Shown: one piece after another, positions 1-8,381 of the stretch | How the letters are laid out: each line of letters opens with the position of its first letter | Position numbering within the stretch: the stretch's first letter is position 1 | Assembly (NCBI GenBank): GCA_018240785.1 | Contig: JAFEFC010000026.1 | Span: 1 to 64,000 of the forward strand | DNA length: 64,000 nt | Direction: 5' to 3' | From: Pseudomonadota bacterium | GTDB lineage: Bacteria; Pseudomonadota; Gammaproteobacteria; Burkholderiales; Rhodocyclaceae | Notes under the pieces: generated by a model | Database searches by the model: none | What the model was told of the DNA's origin: nothing | Seen by the model: only the letters and a program-made list of their open reading frames with translations | Position numbers and translations under genes: made by a program

Positions 1-33
1 GTCAAATTCCATCGATTCGCGTTCGACGCTCAT
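1..33 (-). CDS. Electron transfer flavoprotein-ubiquinone oxidoreductase, N-terminal fragment
   Basis: Only the first 11 codons are in the window: ATG at 33-31, reading MSVERESMEFD before the edge. The ERESMEFD start is typical of proteobacterial ETF-ubiquinone oxidoreductase, the membrane-associated FAD/4Fe-4S protein that passes electrons from ETF to ubiquinone. A strong ribosome binding site (GGGAGG) lies just upstream of the ATG. The gene follows the SDR gene by 33 bases on the same strand, and etfBA lie nearby at 4137-5840, which fits. The identification rests on 11 residues plus context. Confidence 0.6.
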   Translation of the reverse strand, partial: MSVERESMEFD

Positions 34-66
34 GTTCGCCCTCCCACTCGTTTCCTTGCCTGCGGA

Positions 67-921
67 TCAGCCTTGTTCGGCTGCCGCGACGCGCCAGTCC
101 GAAACGATGCCCTGTTCGAGCGCAAAGCTCTGCGCCTGGATGGTCCGCCGCTGGAAACGGGCCGCTTCCGGGGCCGTCGCAAGCCAGCGGATCACTGCAG
201 CCGGAATTTCAGGCGGGGCTGAACCATTGCGCAACGCGATGACGCCCTTGTCCCCGATCGTGGCGCGCAGTGCCTCGGTCGTCACCACCCCTGGATTGAT
301 GGTGAATGCACGGACTCCCTGGTCGCCGAACTCGGCCACGAGTACGCCAGACAGGCGCGACACCGCGGCCTTGCCGGCGCCATAGGCATAGCCCCATCCG
401 CCCTTGCCGGCGGCAACCGGCGGGTCGCCCTCGCCCGCGCCGGAGGTGACGTTGATGATCGTAGCCCCACCCTGCGCCAGCATCGTCGGCAGCAAGGCCT
501 GGGTCAGCGCCACCGGCGCCATCACATAGCCCTGGAACACGCGCTGCAGCGTCTCGTGCCCCAGCGACATGAAGGGGAGATTGAGGTCCTTGCCCTGGTA
601 GATGGCATTGTTCACCAGCACATCCACCCGACCGAAATGCTCCAGCACCTGCGCGGCAGCACTGCGCACCGACTGCTCGTCGAGCAGGTCCATGCGCACC
701 GCGAACACCTCTCGGCCGAGGGCACGGATCGCGCTCGCCGTCGACGCGAGGCTGCCGGCGAGCGGCGAGCCGTCCGCGTGGGCGAGCGCATGCGCATGCG
801 TCTCGCCCTCTTCCATCGTGCGCGCGCTGATCGCCACGTCGTAGCCCGCACGGGCCAAGGCCAGCGCAGTTTCGCGGCCGATGCCGCGGCTCGCCCCGGT
901 AATGAAAGCCACCTTCTTCAT
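67..921 (-). CDS. Short-chain dehydrogenase/reductase (SDR)
   Basis: A 284-residue classical SDR that uses NAD(P) to oxidise or reduce an alcohol/ketone pair in the cytoplasm. The nucleotide-binding motif TGASRGIG is at the N terminus, NNA follows in the middle, and the catalytic YGAGK (YxxxK) is present. The C-terminal tail is somewhat longer than the usual 250 residues. The start is placed at the second ATG of ATGGCAATG because GAGGG lies a proper distance before it; an upstream start would add 18 residues without SDR character. It sits between the hsdA-like gene and ETF-QO, probably in one operon read from the promoter near 1900. The substrate is unknown; a steroid or acyl-CoA intermediate is inferred from context. 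Confidence 0.8.
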   Translation of the reverse strand: MKKVAFITGASRGIGRETALALARAGYDVAISARTMEEGETHAHALAHADGSPLAGSLASTASAIRALGREVFAVRMDLLDEQSVRSAAAQVLEHFGRVDVLVNNAIYQGKDLNLPFMSLGHETLQRVFQGYVMAPVALTQALLPTMLAQGGATIINVTSGAGEGDPPVAAGKGGWGYAYGAGKAAVSRLSGVLVAEFGDQGVRAFTINPGVVTTEALRATIGDKGVIALRNGSAPPEIPAAVIRWLATAPEAARFQRRTIQAQSFALEQGIVSDWRVAAAEQG

Positions 922-1002
922 TGCCATCCCTCGATCATTTGCATCGCTCGGCCACGCCGGCGAGAAGACGCTCACCGCCTCGCCGGCGGGCGGAAGAATC
1001 CG

Positions 1003-1770
1003 TCAGTACCGGTCGGGGCGGATCATCGCGTCCATGCCGCCGTCGACGAAGACGACGGTGCCATTGACGAAGCTCGCCTGTTCCGACTGCAGGAAGGTCG
1101 CCACGCGCGCGATCTCGTCCGGGCTGCCGTTGCGGCCGAGCGGAGAGACGAACTTGCGCGTCGCTTCGCCGAAGCGGGGGTCGTCCAGCGAGGCCTTGAG
1201 CAAGGGGGTCTCCACCGCGCCCGGCGCGATCACGTTCACCCGGATGCCGCGCGCGCTCCATTCGACCGCCCTGCGACGCGCATGGACAGCAATCGCGAAT
1301 TTCGACGACGCATAAGCCGCGTGCGTCATGCCATTTGCATCGGCCTGGGCACATGCGCCGGCCTCGTCGCCGGCCAGCATCGCCGCCACCATCGGCAGCT
1401 TGTCCATGCCCGGTTGCACCGATGCAACCGAACCGATCAGCAGCACGGCGGGGCGGCTGCCCCTGGCAAGGGCGTCGGCCAGACCATCCATGATCTCGCT
1501 CATGCCGAAATAGTTGACCGACACGATCAGGCTGCTCGATGGTGCGGTGGAGCCGAGCCCGGCACAGCACACCAGGCCATCGAGCACTCCGCCGCAGGCA
1601 TCCAGTGCCGCGGCGACCGCCGCCTTGCGCCCTTCGGCGGTGGACAGGTCGGCGACGATGTCGGCCTGCTGGCGATCGATGCCGATGACGCGGTGCCCGG
1701 CTCGTTTCAACTGTTCGCTGATTGCGGCCCCGATCCCTGATGCCGAGCCGGTGACGACGGTGACGGACAT
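1003..1770 (-). CDS. hsdA: 3alpha-hydroxysteroid dehydrogenase/carbonyl reductase-like SDR
   Basis: A 255-residue SDR that closely resembles Comamonas testosteroni 3alpha-hydroxysteroid dehydrogenase along its length. Shared blocks include TGSASGIG at the N terminus, DLSTAEGRK, VSVNYFG, the catalytic YASSK, IAPGAVETPLL, and a C-terminal VDGGMDAMIRP. The family oxidises the 3alpha-hydroxyl of steroids to the 3-ketone with NAD+, an entry step that feeds KshAB. The start ATG is preceded by GGGAG with six bases between; the upstream extension lacks SDR character. A candidate activator site lies at 1926-1943 upstream. The identification is from remembered family sequence, so related cyclic alcohols remain possible substrates. 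Confidence 0.75.
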   Translation of the reverse strand: MSVTVVTGSASGIGAAISEQLKRAGHRVIGIDRQQADIVADLSTAEGRKAAVAAALDACGGVLDGLVCCAGLGSTAPSSSLIVSVNYFGMSEIMDGLADALARGSRPAVLLIGSVASVQPGMDKLPMVAAMLAGDEAGACAQADANGMTHAAYASSKFAIAVHARRRAVEWSARGIRVNVIAPGAVETPLLKASLDDPRFGEATRKFVSPLGRNGSPDEIARVATFLQSEQASFVNGTVVFVDGGMDAMIRPDRY

Positions 1771-1844
1771 TGACGACTCCCGATATTTGGCCGGCGCACA
1801 CCGGCGTGATGATGACTGGTTACGCCGCACACCGCGCCGGAAAT

Positions 1845-1886
1845 GGGCTCAGCGGCGTCGTTGGCTGACTCGGGGCGGCTGAGCCC
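1845..1886. repeat. Inverted repeat in the hsdA/Cache intergenic region
   Basis: GGGCTCAGC at 1845-1853 and its exact reverse complement GCTGAGCCC at 1878-1886 are separated by 24 bases in the 249-base gap between two divergent genes. It lies between the candidate hsdA -10 region and the hsdA start, so it would fall in the hsdA 5' leader. It could form a stem-loop or be a protein site. No function is assigned. Confidence 0.35.
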
Positions 1887-1898
1887 ACGATCTGGCCA

Positions 1899-1943
1899 AG
1901 TATCACTTCTTGTCGCTCGCACCGGCATCGTCCGCCCGGACTA
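1899..1943 (-). promoter_or_regulatory. Candidate promoter of hsdA with the shared 18-bp activator element
   Basis: Read toward hsdA, 1943-1926 is TAGTCCGGGCGGACGATG, one of seven copies of a TAGTCC-N5-GACGATG element in this window. A -10-like GATACT (1904-1899) follows 21 bases later, placing the element near -42. The element also lies 77 bases upstream of the divergent Cache gene, so it may serve both. The evidence is recurrence and spacing only; no transcript start is known. Confidence 0.55.
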
Positions 1944-2019
1944 ACACGAGTCCTGTTGACGAGCCGTACAATCTCCGTACACACGATCGATGCGCAGAAA
2001 CCATCCGGGAACACCAATC

Positions 2020-2907
2020 ATGAAACTGCACCGCCCCGTCGTCGTCTCGCTCGCCCTGGCATTCTCCTGCCTGCTCGCCGCATCCGCTGGCGGCGCAGCG
2101 GACCAGGCATCCGTTGCGATGGGTGCGGAGACCGCCGAGGCGGCCCGTACCCAGGCACTGCTCGACCGCGCCGAAGCCTTCCTGCGCGACAAGGGCGACC
2201 AGGCGCTGGCGGCCTTCAGCCGCTCCAGCGATTTCCAGGCCGGCGATCTCTATGTTTACGTGCTGGGCAGGGACGGCACTTTCCTCGCCAGCGGCGGCGC
2301 GTCGTCCACGCTGATCGGCCGCAACGTGCGGGACATGACGGACAGCGACGGCCGTCCGTTCTTCCGCGAAATCCTGGACGGAGCACAGACCCGCGCAAGC
2401 GGACAGGTGCAGTACCGCTGGCTGAACCCCGTGCGTGGCCGAAACGAATACAAGATCGCGAGCTACCGCACGGTGGGCGACCGCATCCTGGTGGTCGGCT
2501 ACTACGTGCCGAATGCTTCGCTGGAGCTTGCGAAATCCATGGTGTGGCGCGCGGTGCACGAGCTTAAACAGCGCGGCACCGCTGCCTTCGACCGTTTCAA
2601 CAGCCCCAGCGACAGTTTCGTGCAGGAAGACCTTTACGTGTTCGCAATCGGGCTCGACGACGAGCTGATGTATGCCAACGGCGCCAACCCGCGCATGATC
2701 GGCCGCAAGGTGGGTGATCTCACCGATGCGAACGGCAGGCATTTCGTGCGCGAGATGCTCGACATCGCGCGCAGGAAAGGCGAAGGCGAGGTCGAATATG
2801 CCTGGCGCAACCCGGCGAGCCAGAAAGTGGAAAAGAAGCGCGCCTACATCGTGCGCGTGGGCGCTTATCTCGTCGGTTCGGGCGCATACCTCGGGCCGCT
2901 GCACTGA
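2020..2907 (+). CDS. Secreted protein with two tandem single-Cache domains
   Basis: A 295-residue protein with a cleavable signal peptide (a basic MKLHRP start, a hydrophobic core and an AGGAA region near residue 25). Two related Cache_2-like modules follow. The first carries FLASGGASSTLIGRNVRD-type sequence and the second MYANGANPRMIGRKVGD, each followed by DxxGRxFxREIL/MLD and a YxWxNP block. Such domains bind small ligands in the periplasm. No transmembrane helix, HAMP, kinase or methyl-accepting domain follows, so it is a free-standing binding protein. The start is the internal ATG, since the ten residues before it precede a classical signal peptide. It is divergent from hsdA and near the shared element; a role in sensing steroids is inference only. 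Confidence 0.75.
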   Translation: MKLHRPVVVSLALAFSCLLAASAGGAADQASVAMGAETAEAARTQALLDRAEAFLRDKGDQALAAFSRSSDFQAGDLYVYVLGRDGTFLASGGASSTLIGRNVRDMTDSDGRPFFREILDGAQTRASGQVQYRWLNPVRGRNEYKIASYRTVGDRILVVGYYVPNASLELAKSMVWRAVHELKQRGTAAFDRFNSPSDSFVQEDLYVFAIGLDDELMYANGANPRMIGRKVGDLTDANGRHFVREMLDIARRKGEGEVEYAWRNPASQKVEKKRAYIVRVGAYLVGSGAYLGPLH

Positions 2908-2926
2908 GCGAGCCCAGCGAAAGGCA

Positions 2927-2958
2927 GGCTCCCGGGCACGCTGCGCATGCCGGGAGCC
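2927..2958. terminator. Possible bidirectional hairpin between convergent genes
   Basis: GGCTCCCGG (2927-2935) and CCGGGAGCC (2950-2958) can pair around a 14-base loop between the convergent Cache and LuxR-type genes. There is no clear T-run on either side, so terminator function is only likely from position. Confidence 0.4.
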
Positions 2959-2964
2959 CGCCGC

Positions 2965-4104
2965 TCAGCCGTTCCGGCTCAGCGCCGCGACACTGTTCAA
3001 CATGATCCGCACCAGTTCGGTCTGACGCCGCACGCCGGTCTTGGAAAAGATCGACCGCAGGTGCGCACGCGCGGTGTTGCGCCGGATGTTCAGCGCTTCC
3101 GCCGCCTCTTCCAGCGACAGGCCGTTGGCGAGCTCCATCGCCAATGCCGTCTCTGCTGGCGTCAGGTTGAAGAGCTGTTTTGCGGCCGCGGTGCTGGCGA
3201 GCGACTTGCCTGCCGCATCGCGGATGTACACGACCACCGCCGGTTGCCCCTTGCCTTCGGCCCATTCCTGGGACGGAACCGGTTCCACCACCACACCGAG
3301 GCTCACCTGACCCGACGGCCGTGACACCGACATCGCCGAGGCGATGCTCACCGGATCTCCGGCGTTGCGTGCGAAGGCATTGCGCACGAGCTGCTGCAGC
3401 TCGCGGTTGTCACTCGGATAGGAGGCCTCGAGCCGGCCGCCGACCAGCTTCAGCCCGTCGTTCTGGGCCAGAACCTCGCGTGCGACCAGGTTCTGCTCGA
3501 GCACCTTGCCGGCCTCGTCGAGCAGGATGGTGCCAACCGACAGGCGGCCGATCGCCTGCGAGTACAGCGCGCCAAGCGATTCGCTGCGATCGATGAGGTT
3601 GTGGATGTGCAGCGCCCGGCGCAGGTGCGGCAGCAAGGCCTCGCATCGCGCACGGTCCAGCGCGCTGAATTTCGGCGCGGCCTCGCCACGCGTGATGCGA
3701 AAACGCAGCTTGCCCGAATCAGGCGTGGAGATGTCCGCCCCCAGCACGTGGAACACATCGTTGGGTGCGCACCAGTGCTGGAAGTAGGGCGTGCGCCGCC
3801 ACTCCGCCTCGGTCATCAGGTCCTCGACGGTGAAGACCTTGTCGGCGGGCTGGTTCACGAAGGGCGTCGTGGTGTGGCCATAGGGGAGGTAGCTCACCTT
3901 GTCGGCCCCCTCCACCCCCACGGCGATCATCATCCCGAGGTTGCTCGCATCGGGGCCGCGCAGGATCAGGGTGACGTAGTTGGCCTGGAAGAGAGACCTG
4001 AACAGATCGAGCGCTTCTCCCCACCGGCGGCTGTCAAGCGCCGCCTCATACAGCATCGAGACGATACGGTCATATTCCTCGAGGTCCAGCTCTATGTTGG
4101 CCAA
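2965..4104 (-). CDS. LuxR-type HTH transcriptional regulator (TeiR-like candidate)
   Basis: A 379-residue regulator. The C-terminal 65 residues form a LuxR/GerE helix-turn-helix: LTPAETALAMELANGLSLEE, then NTARAHLRSIFSKTGVRRQTELVR. About 240 residues before it look like a GAF/PAS-type sensory region and lack a receiver domain or a clear autoinducer-binding domain. Size and layout match TeiR, the LuxR-type activator of steroid genes in Comamonas. The gene begins 32 bases after etfA on the same strand and is probably the last gene of the operon starting at 8186, whose promoter carries the 18-bp element. That makes it the best local candidate for binding the element, and autoregulation is possible. 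The assignment to steroid control is inference. Confidence 0.75.
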   Translation of the reverse strand: MANIELDLEEYDRIVSMLYEAALDSRRWGEALDLFRSLFQANYVTLILRGPDASNLGMMIAVGVEGADKVSYLPYGHTTTPFVNQPADKVFTVEDLMTEAEWRRTPYFQHWCAPNDVFHVLGADISTPDSGKLRFRITRGEAAPKFSALDRARCEALLPHLRRALHIHNLIDRSESLGALYSQAIGRLSVGTILLDEAGKVLEQNLVAREVLAQNDGLKLVGGRLEASYPSDNRELQQLVRNAFARNAGDPVSIASAMSVSRPSGQVSLGVVVEPVPSQEWAEGKGQPAVVVYIRDAAGKSLASTAAAKQLFNLTPAETALAMELANGLSLEEAAEALNIRRNTARAHLRSIFSKTGVRRQTELVRIMLNSVAALSRNG

Positions 4105-4136
4105 CGCCCTTCCCTCCAGTTACTACGGATCGACCC

Positions 4137-5081
4137 TCAGGCTGCTTCCAGGCTGGACACGAGGGTCGGCACCGCTTCGAAAAGATCCGCCACCAGGCCG
4201 TAGTCTGCCACCTGGAAGATCGGCGCGTCCGGATCCTTGTTGATCGCCACGATCACCTTGGAGTCCTTCATGCCTGCCAGATGCTGGATCGCGCCCGAGA
4301 TCCCGACTGCGACGTACAGCCCGGGTGCGACGATCTTGCCTGTCTGGCCGACCTGGTAGTCGTTCGGCACGAACCCGGCATCGACGGCCGCGCGCGACGC
4401 ACCCAGGGCCGCACCGAGCTTGTCCGCCAGCGGATCCAGCAGCCGGTGGTAGTTCTCACCGCTGCCGAGGCCGCGCCCGCCGGACACGACGATCGAGGCC
4501 GCCCCCAGTTCGGGACGCTCGGACTTGCTGAGCTCGCGACCGACCACGCGGGACAGGCCCAGATCCGGCCCGGCCGCCACCACCTGCACTGCCGCCTCGC
4601 CGCCGAGCGGCGCGGCATCGAAGGCGGTCGAGCGGATCGTGAGCACGTCGAGCGGCTGGTCGGACTCCACCGCCACCATGACGTTGCCGGCGTAGATCGG
4701 GCGCTCGTAGCGACCGGGGGCCGCCACCGCCACGACGTCCGAGACGGCCGCCACGTCGAGCAGGGCCGCCACGCGCGGGGCCAGATTCTTGCCAAAACTC
4801 GTGGCACCGACAAGCACCGCGCGGTAGCCGCCGTCGGCCACGATCGCCGTCACCAGCGCCGCCAGGTTTTCGGCCAGCGGTTCGGCGTAATGCGCCGCAT
4901 CCACCTTCAGCACGCGGCTCGCGCCCGCGATCGCCTGCGCCTGCGCGACGGCAGCGTCGCAACCGTACCCCGCGACCAGCACGTCGATCTCGCCACCGAA
5001 ACGCGCAGCGGCCGACGCGGTATTGAGGGTCGCCGTCGCCAGACGGCCGTTTTCATGTTCCGCAATGAGCAGTGTCTTCAT
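4137..5081 (-). CDS. etfA: Electron transfer flavoprotein, alpha subunit
   Basis: A 314-residue ETF alpha chain. The N-terminal domain opens [14 protein letters not shown]. The C-terminal FAD-binding half has [31 protein letters not shown] and [18 protein letters not shown], all diagnostic. With EtfB it accepts electrons from acyl-CoA dehydrogenases and passes them to ETF-QO, whose start lies at 1-33. It follows etfB by 9 bases with GAGGCGGA upstream of its ATG. The window encodes four acyl-CoA dehydrogenases that would need this carrier. Confidence 0.95.
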   Translation of the reverse strand: MKTLLIAEHENGRLATATLNTASAAARFGGEIDVLVAGYGCDAAVAQAQAIAGASRVLKVDAAHYAEPLAENLAALVTAIVADGGYRAVLVGATSFGKNLAPRVAALLDVAAVSDVVAVAAPGRYERPIYAGNVMVAVESDQPLDVLTIRSTAFDAAPLGGEAAVQVVAAGPDLGLSRVVGRELSKSERPELGAASIVVSGGRGLGSGENYHRLLDPLADKLGAALGASRAAVDAGFVPNDYQVGQTGKIVAPGLYVAVGISGAIQHLAGMKDSKVIVAINKDPDAPIFQVADYGLVADLFEAVPTLVSSLEAA

Positions 5082-5090
5082 GTTTCCGCC

Positions 5091-5840
5091 TCAGATCACC
5101 TTTGCTTCGTTGCGAAGCTTGTTCACCAGTTCGGCCACGTCGGCCACCTTGACGCCGCCCTTGCGTGCAGCCGGTTCGGCGTGGCGCACCTGGCGCAGCC
5201 GCGGCGCAATGTCCACGCCCAGATCGCCGGCCGCCACCACATCGAGCGGCTTCTTCTTCGCCTTCATGATGTTGGGAAGGGTCGCATAGCGCGGTTCGTT
5301 CAGCCGCAGATCCGCGGTAACGACGGCGGGCAGCTTCAGCTCGAGCGTTTCGAGGCCGCCATCGATTTCACGGGTGACATTGACGACACCCTCGCCGAAC
5401 GTCATGCGCGAGGCAAACGTCGCCTGCGGCCAGCCCAGCAGCGCAGCCAGCATCTGGCCCGTCTGGTTGGCATCGTCGTCGATCGCCTGCTTGCCACATA
5501 TGACCACCTGCGGCTGTTCGCGTTCGGCCACCGCCTTGAGCAGGCGGGCCACGCCCAGCGGCTGCAGTTCGACGTCGGTCTCGACCAGGATCGCGCGGTC
5601 CGCGCCCATGGCAAGCGCGGCGCGCAGGGTCTCCTGGCTGGCCGAGGTGCCGCAGCTCACCGCGACCACTTCGGTTGCCCGTCCCGCTTCGCGCAGGCGC
5701 ACCGCCTCCTCGACGGCGATCTCGTCGAAGGGATTCATCGCCATCTTGACCCCAGCGAGCTCGACGCCGCTATGGTCCGACTTCACCCTCACCTTCACGT
5801 TGTAATCGACCACCCGTTTCACCGGGACCAGAATCTTCAA
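5091..5840 (-). CDS. etfB: Electron transfer flavoprotein, beta subunit
   Basis: A 249-residue ETF beta chain starting (M)[18 protein letters not shown], with the AMP-binding and recognition-loop sequence [16 protein letters not shown] near residues 118-133. The start codon is TTG (5840-5838), preceded by GGAG at six bases; no ATG fits the conserved N terminus. It lies 39 bases downstream of the MaoC-like gene and immediately upstream of etfA, so it is probably part of the 8186-2965 operon. The rare TTG start may lower its translation relative to EtfA. Confidence 0.93.
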   Translation of the reverse strand: MKILVPVKRVVDYNVKVRVKSDHSGVELAGVKMAMNPFDEIAVEEAVRLREAGRATEVVAVSCGTSASQETLRAALAMGADRAILVETDVELQPLGVARLLKAVAEREQPQVVICGKQAIDDDANQTGQMLAALLGWPQATFASRMTFGEGVVNVTREIDGGLETLELKLPAVVTADLRLNEPRYATLPNIMKAKKKPLDVVAAGDLGVDIAPRLRQVRHAEPAARKGGVKVADVAELVNKLRNEAKVI

Positions 5841-5879
5841 TTTGCACTCCTTCCTGACTGATCGTGTATCGAGGAAAAG

Positions 5880-6332
5880 TCACGCGGCCGCTGCTTCGCG
5901 CCGCAACATGACCACATGATTGTCGAAGCTCACCAGCACCTGGCCTTTCTGGTTGAACAGTTCGAAACGGGAGACGAGCAGGCCGCGCTCGGGCCGGCTG
6001 GCAGGCTGGCGTTCGACATGTGTCACCCGCACGCGAAGCTCGTCTCCGGCCACGCCCGGCCGGTGGAAGCGCAACCGCTCCCAGCCACGCCCCGCGATCG
6101 ACGAGGTGTCCTCGTGCGCCACGGTATGGCTGAGCCGGATCGTGATCGACAGCAGGTGCACGCCCGCGGCAAACAGCTCGCCAATGGGCGATCTGGCGGC
6201 GGCCGCTTCATCGACGTGCGGCGGGAACGGGTCCCATTCCGCGGCGAACGCCTTGATGTTTTCCGCGCTCAGCACGTAGCTCTGCACCGACTCCCGCGGC
6301 TGATTCAGGACGACATCCTCCCAGTAGATCAT
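5880..6332 (-). CDS. MaoC-like hot-dog fold (R)-hydratase/dehydratase
   Basis: A 150-residue single hot-dog domain of the MaoC/hydratase-2 family, beginning MIYWEDVVLNQPRES, with the FAAEWDPFPPHVDEAAA block matching the family's D-x4-H active-site loop. Related proteins hydrate trans-2-enoyl-CoA to (R)-3-hydroxyacyl-CoA. Its ATG overlaps the stop of the upstream OYE gene by four bases (ATGA), showing translational coupling. A steroid-derived acyl-CoA substrate is inferred from the operon. Confidence 0.75.
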   Translation of the reverse strand: MIYWEDVVLNQPRESVQSYVLSAENIKAFAAEWDPFPPHVDEAAAARSPIGELFAAGVHLLSITIRLSHTVAHEDTSSIAGRGWERLRFHRPGVAGDELRVRVTHVERQPASRPERGLLVSRFELFNQKGQVLVSFDNHVVMLRREAAAA

Positions 6333-7411
6333 GCGATCGCTCCCTCGGCCCGCGGATAATCGGTATAACCTGTCGCGCCCGCGGTGTACAGCGTCCGGCG
6401 GTCGAAGCCGGCCAGGGTGCGCCCGTCGCGCAGCCGGCTCACCAGATCGGGGTTTGCGATGAAATGGCGGGCGAACGAGACCGCAAGCCCCTGCCCTCGG
6501 GCAACGGCCGCCTCGGCCGACGCACCATCGAAGCCATCGTTCAGGATCAGCCGTTCACCGAAGGCCTCGCGCGCCAGCGCGAAGGCGTCGATGCCCGGCA
6601 CCGGCGCCTTCATCACGTGGGCGTAGGCCAGGCCGAGCGTTGCCGCCTGGCGCGCCAGTTCGGCATGGGTGGCCGCCGAGTCGGCGTCGCTCGTGTCGTT
6701 GAAGGTGTTGCCCGGATTGAAACGAAGCCCCACCCGGCCCGGTCCGATGGCCTCGGCCATCGCCTGCAGGCACTCGAATGCGAATCGCACCCGGTTCTGG
6801 ACACTCCCGCCGTATTCGTCGCTGCGGTGGTTGGTTCCCGAACACATGAACTGCATCGGCAGATAGCCGCTGGTGCAATGCAGCTCGACGCCGTCGAACC
6901 CGGCCTCGCGCGCATTGAGCGCCGCCTGGCGGTGCTCCTCGACCACGGCACGGACTTCTTCGGTGCTCAGCGCGCGCGGCATGTCGAACGGCTGCATTCC
7001 CGCCGCATCGGTGTAGATCTCGCCGGCGGCCTGGATGGCCGACGCCGACACGGTCTCGACCTTGTCGCCCTTGATGTGGCGGCTGCCGATGCGGCCCGCG
7101 TGCATGATCTGCAGCACGATGCAGCCACCGCGCGCATGCACCGCATCGGTCACCCGCCGCCAGCCGGCGATCTGCGCTGCTGTCGCGATGCCCGGCTGGC
7201 GGCAGTAAGCCTGACCGGCTGCGCTCGGCCAGGCGCCTTCGGCGACGATCAGTCCGGCATCGGCACGTTGTGCGTAATGCAGGGTCATCAGTTCGCCTGG
7301 CACGCCATCGGCGTCGGCCCGATTGCGCGTCATCGGCGCCATCACGATACGGTTTAAAAGCGCGAGTTCCCCGAGCCGCACGGGGCTGAAGAGATGAGGC
7401 AGCACGGGCAT
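6329..7411 (-). CDS. Old yellow enzyme family NADH:flavin oxidoreductase
   Basis: A 360-residue single-domain FMN ene-reductase of the OYE family, with LNRIVMAPMTRNRA near residue 20, QIMHAGRIGS near 101, and RSDEYGGSVQNRVRF after residue 193. Such enzymes reduce activated C=C bonds using NAD(P)H; some act on steroid enones. The substrate-anchoring pair, normally H-x2-N or H-x2-H, reads H178-C-T-S181 here, followed by the conserved G-Y183. The start at 7411 has GAGGAGGGG directly upstream and omits a non-conserved upstream extension. It is the second gene of the 8186-2965 operon. Confidence 0.85.
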   Translation of the reverse strand: MPVLPHLFSPVRLGELALLNRIVMAPMTRNRADADGVPGELMTLHYAQRADAGLIVAEGAWPSAAGQAYCRQPGIATAAQIAGWRRVTDAVHARGGCIVLQIMHAGRIGSRHIKGDKVETVSASAIQAAGEIYTDAAGMQPFDMPRALSTEEVRAVVEEHRQAALNAREAGFDGVELHCTSGYLPMQFMCSGTNHRSDEYGGSVQNRVRFAFECLQAMAEAIGPGRVGLRFNPGNTFNDTSDADSAATHAELARQAATLGLAYAHVMKAPVPGIDAFALAREAFGERLILNDGFDGASAEAAVARGQGLAVSFARHFIANPDLVSRLRDGRTLAGFDRRTLYTAGATGYTDYPRAEGAIA

Positions 7412-7418
7412 CCCCTCC

Positions 7419-8186
7419 TCAGAGCGCGGTGACCAGCACCGCCGAGCGTCCACCATCGACAGGCAGCGTGGCGCCCGTGATGTAGGAGGCTTCGTCGCTG
7501 GCGAGAAAGACGATGGCATTGGCCAGCTCTTCCGGCCGACCGACCCGACCCATGGGAATCAGCTTCTCGGTCGCCTTGCGCGAGGCTTCGTCGGCGAGCA
7601 TGCCCGCGGTCGCCGGCGTCTCGACGACGGCCGGCACCACCACGTTGACGCGCACGCCGTGGGGTGCGCCCTCGGCCGCGGCGGCACGGGAGAAATTGTC
7701 GATCGCAGCCTTCGCCGCCGAGTAACCCGACATCCAGGGTGTGCCAAGCGAACCGCAGATCGAGGAGATATTGACGATCGCACCGCCCTTGCCCTTCATC
7801 AGGCGCATCGCGGTGCGCGTGCCCCAGAAGGTGCCGTCGACCGACGTGCTGAAATTGGCGTGCCAGTCGGCGGTGGACATCTCCTCGATGCTGCCCCACG
7901 TGTAGGCCATCGCATTGTTCACCAGGATGTCCAGGCTGCCGTGGCGCTTCGCCACCGCTTCCAGCGCAGCGGTGAAGCCCGCCTCGTCACTGACGTCGGC
8001 GACGACCGCCTCGGCCTTGCCGCCTGCCGCGGCAATCTGCCCGACCACTTCGTCGAGCGGCCCCTGCCGGCGGCCACACACGATCACCGTCGCCCCTTCC
8101 TGCGCGAGACGCTCCGCCGTGGCTGCGCCGATCCCGCTGCCACCTCCAGTCACGAACGCCACTTTGCCCTGCAAACGACCCGTCAT
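7419..8186 (-). CDS. SDR family oxidoreductase
   Basis: A 255-residue classical SDR with TGGGSGIG at residues 13-20, NNA in the middle, the catalytic SGYSAAKAA, and a FLASDEASYITGATLPVDGG C terminus. It probably interconverts a hydroxy and a keto group with NAD(P). The start ATG has GAGGAG seven bases upstream; upstream codons are not SDR-like. It is the first gene of the operon running to the LuxR-type regulator and is read from the promoter at 8244-8287. Its exact substrate is unknown. Confidence 0.82.
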   Translation of the reverse strand: MTGRLQGKVAFVTGGGSGIGAATAERLAQEGATVIVCGRRQGPLDEVVGQIAAAGGKAEAVVADVSDEAGFTAALEAVAKRHGSLDILVNNAMAYTWGSIEEMSTADWHANFSTSVDGTFWGTRTAMRLMKGKGGAIVNISSICGSLGTPWMSGYSAAKAAIDNFSRAAAAEGAPHGVRVNVVVPAVVETPATAGMLADEASRKATEKLIPMGRVGRPEELANAIVFLASDEASYITGATLPVDGGRSAVLVTAL

Positions 8187-8243
8187 GAATGTTCTCCTCG
8201 TCCTGGTGCGCGGAAAATCCGCAAACGTCTTGCATGAGGAATG

Positions 8244-8287
8244 AAGATACGGGTTCGGACCAGCGCTTTCATCGTCCATTAAGACTA
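8244..8287 (-). promoter_or_regulatory. Candidate promoter of the SDR-OYE-MaoC-etfBA-luxR operon
   Basis: Read toward the SDR gene, 8287-8270 is TAGTCTTAATGGACGATG, a copy of the shared 18-bp element. A -10-like TATCTT (8249-8244) lies exactly 20 bases beyond it, placing the element at about -50 to -33, centred near -41.5. It lies between the kshB terminator (8323-8362) and the SDR start (8186). Confidence 0.6.
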
Positions 8288-8322
8288 TCGGCAGCGCGAC
8301 GCCATTCAGCTACAAGCCTTTG

Positions 8323-8362
8323 AAAAAAAAGGAACCCGCGCCCGCCCATGGGCGAGCGCGGG
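8323..8362 (-). terminator. Rho-independent terminator of hsaA-kshB
   Basis: On the minus strand a GC-rich stem (CCCGCGC...GCGCGGG arms, 8362-8335, one mismatch, tight loop) is followed by a run of eight T (8330-8323). It starts 19 bases after the kshB stop and separates that operon from the next promoter. Confidence 0.85.
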
Positions 8363-8381
8363 CGGCGGCGAAGAGAGCCTT

